Assembly: GCF_947499295.1 (NCBI RefSeq)
Contig: NZ_CANMNP010000005.1
Location: 186,001 to 250,000, forward strand
Length of the DNA stretch: 64,000 bases
Source of the DNA: an uncultured Roseibium sp.
GTDB lineage: Bacteria > Pseudomonadota > Alphaproteobacteria > Rhizobiales > Stappiaceae
Direction of reading: 5' to 3'
Shown here: positions 62,863 to 64,000 of the stretch, in pieces
How positions within the stretch are numbered: the stretch's first letter is position 1
How the letters are laid out: the number at the start of each line of letters is the position of its first letter
Notes under the pieces: model-generated
Seen by the model: only the letters and a program-made list of their open reading frames with translations
Databases searched by the model: none
Told to the model about the DNA's origin: nothing
Translations under genes and position numbers: made by a program

Positions 62863-63543
62863 ATGTCTGAATTCAGTCTGTCCCGGCGCCTCGTTGCCGA
62901 AGCGCTCGGAACCGCCATGCTTGTGGGGACCGTAGTCGGGTCGGGTATCATGGCGGACAAGCTTTCTGAAGATGTTGCTGTCTCGCTGCTCGGGAATACG
63001 ATCCCCACCGGTGCAATACTGGTGGTGTTGATCACAATGCTCGGCCCGATATCCGGTGCGCATTTCAATCCTGCCGTGACGTTTGTCTTCTGGCTCAAGC
63101 GTGAACTTGGTTTGGTGGTGGCAGCAGCTTACATCATCGCACAGATCCTTGGCGGCATCTCAGGCTCGTTGGTTGCGCATGTGATGTTTGAACTGCCGGT
63201 CCTGCAAGCATCGACAACCGTTCGCACAGGGGCGGGGCAGTGGGTTGCAGAAATTGTTGCAACATTCGGCCTGCTCGCAACCATTCTCGCGGGTATCCGT
63301 TTTCGAGAAGCAGCCGTGCCCTGGTTGGTCGGGCTCTATATCACGGCAGCTTACTGGTTCACGGCTTCGACGTCCTTTGCCAATCCGGCTGTCGCAATCT
63401 CGCGGGCCTTTACGGATACGTTTGCCGGCATCAGGCCGGTTGACCTGCCAGGATTTATCATCGCCGAAATTGCAGGCGCAACGCTTGCTTTAGCGCTCTT
63501 CTCCTGGCTGCTTAGATCCGAAAAGCGGACAGCAATTTCGTGA
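62863..63543 (+). CDS. aqpS: Aquaglyceroporin AqpS of the arsenic cluster
   Basis: 226 residues, MIP family, six membrane segments and two half-helices with NPA motifs: HFNPAVTFVFWL and FANPAVAISRAF. In Sinorhizobium meliloti AqpS, encoded in an ars operon, releases arsenite formed by ArsC. Here it takes the place of an arsB/acr3 pump. Selectivity residues cannot be judged without an alignment. Confidence 0.9.
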   Translation: MSEFSLSRRLVAEALGTAMLVGTVVGSGIMADKLSEDVAVSLLGNTIPTGAILVVLITMLGPISGAHFNPAVTFVFWLKRELGLVVAAAYIIAQILGGISGSLVAHVMFELPVLQASTTVRTGAGQWVAEIVATFGLLATILAGIRFREAAVPWLVGLYITAAYWFTASTSFANPAVAISRAFTDTFAGIRPVDLPGFIIAEIAGATLALALFSWLLRSEKRTAIS

Positions 63544-63617
63544 AGTTTGACCTGCCATAACAACGGGCGTGTAGCAGCCGGCTATCGAATTGTTGCCAGG
63601 CAAAAGCGACCGTTGGC

Positions 63618-64000
63618 CTAAAGCGCCTTCTTCATGAACCAACGGCAATGGTCCGCAGGATGCTCGGTTGCCCCATTCTCAAGCGTGCCAAATGTGTCGT
63701 AGCCGCGTTTGAGATAATAGGCGTAGGCCTCGGGGTTGGAGGTATCCAACCAGGCGCCATGGCACCCGAGCCGGCGTCCTTCGGTTTCCGCCGCGTTCAA
63801 GAGGTCCGACCCCAGCCCCAAGCCGCGGGCTGTTTCGTCAACCCAGAGGATTTTGACAAGCAACCAGCCATAGGACGTTGAAGCCGTTATGCCGCCAAGC
63901 AGCCGACCATCTTGTGACGTCGCCTTCAAGACAATGGTTTCATTGCGAGATTGCGTGTTCTGCTGTCGAAGCGAGCGAAGCAATTGGCGCTCGATTTCAT
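63618..64000 (-). CDS. GNAT family N-acetyltransferase (5' end outside window)
   Basis: C-terminal part of a GNAT acetyltransferase, about 127 residues visible and open to the window edge, so the true start is off the right side. Acetyl-CoA loop is VDETARGLGLGSDLLNAAE; DTSNPEAYAYYLKRGYDTFG is the typical end of the fold. Substrate unknown. Convergent with aqpS. Confidence 0.85.
   Translation of the reverse strand, partial: EIERQLLRSLRQQNTQSRNETIVLKATSQDGRLLGGITASTSYGWLLVKILWVDETARGLGLGSDLLNAAETEGRRLGCHGAWLDTSNPEAYAYYLKRGYDTFGTLENGATEHPADHCRWFMKKAL

Noticed and set aside
60583-63543. MFS and arsenic genes as a recently transferred island
   Set aside because: Codon use and GC content look like the neighbours, and there is no integrase, repeat or tRNA boundary.

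Overview
The window reads as a chromosome segment of an alphaproteobacterium, most likely from the Hyphomicrobiales/Stappiaceae side of the class (Roseibium/Labrenzia/Stappia-like). This placement is inferred from gene families and order and was not tested by a search. Supporting signs are the ruvB-ybgC-tolQRAB-pal-cpoB-tilS-ftsH-glmM order, a serC-type leader before serC-serA, ctrA and chpT, EipA (DUF1134), DUF2336 and DUF6476 proteins, and an arsR-arsC-aqpS cluster. Codon use looks even throughout. There is no insertion sequence, prophage, CRISPR array or rRNA. Genes are densely packed and most operons end in clear intrinsic terminators.

Layout. 1-14 kb is the envelope block: the ruvB end, a chemoreceptor inserted before ybgC, the Tol-Pal trans-envelope machine, tilS, ftsH and glmM. 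14-22 kb holds an Omp25-like barrel protein, serC-serA under a structured RNA leader, two transporters and purA. 22-26 kb holds an unknown membrane-anchored protein and a thiamine-precursor ABC transporter behind a TPP riboswitch. 26-31 kb has a CHASE2 cyclase, rpoH, rluD and tRNA-Glu. 31-35 kb has a DeoR regulator and envelope proteins of unknown role. 34.8-41.4 kb is chpT followed by cheA-cheW-cheY-cheB-cheR. 41.4-51.6 kb has a membrane LytTR protein, a Tat-exported metallo-hydrolase, ctrA divergent from fliI-fliJ, and a large MscS channel. 51.8-54.8 kb is glpD-glpK. 55-60.5 kb is a complete peptide ABC transporter. 60.6-63.5 kb is an MFS gene and the arsenic cluster. A GNAT gene runs off the right edge.

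How the parts connect. The strongest theme is the CtrA cell-cycle circuit. The window carries the regulator (ctrA), a ChpT-like phosphotransferase that feeds CtrA in related bacteria, perfect TTAA-N7-TTAA boxes before pal and before the Omp25-like gene, and seven GANTC methylation sites packed into the ctrA/fliI intergenic region. The second theme is RNA control. For the thiamine transporter, the complete switch can be read directly: the aptamer, an anti-sequestor helix, an RBS-sequestor helix, and a 33-codon ORF overlapping the permease start by ATGA. The serC leader also offers competing pairings around its ribosome binding site. Most of the remaining content is ordinary core genome, and I see no clear case for an entirely new multi-gene system.
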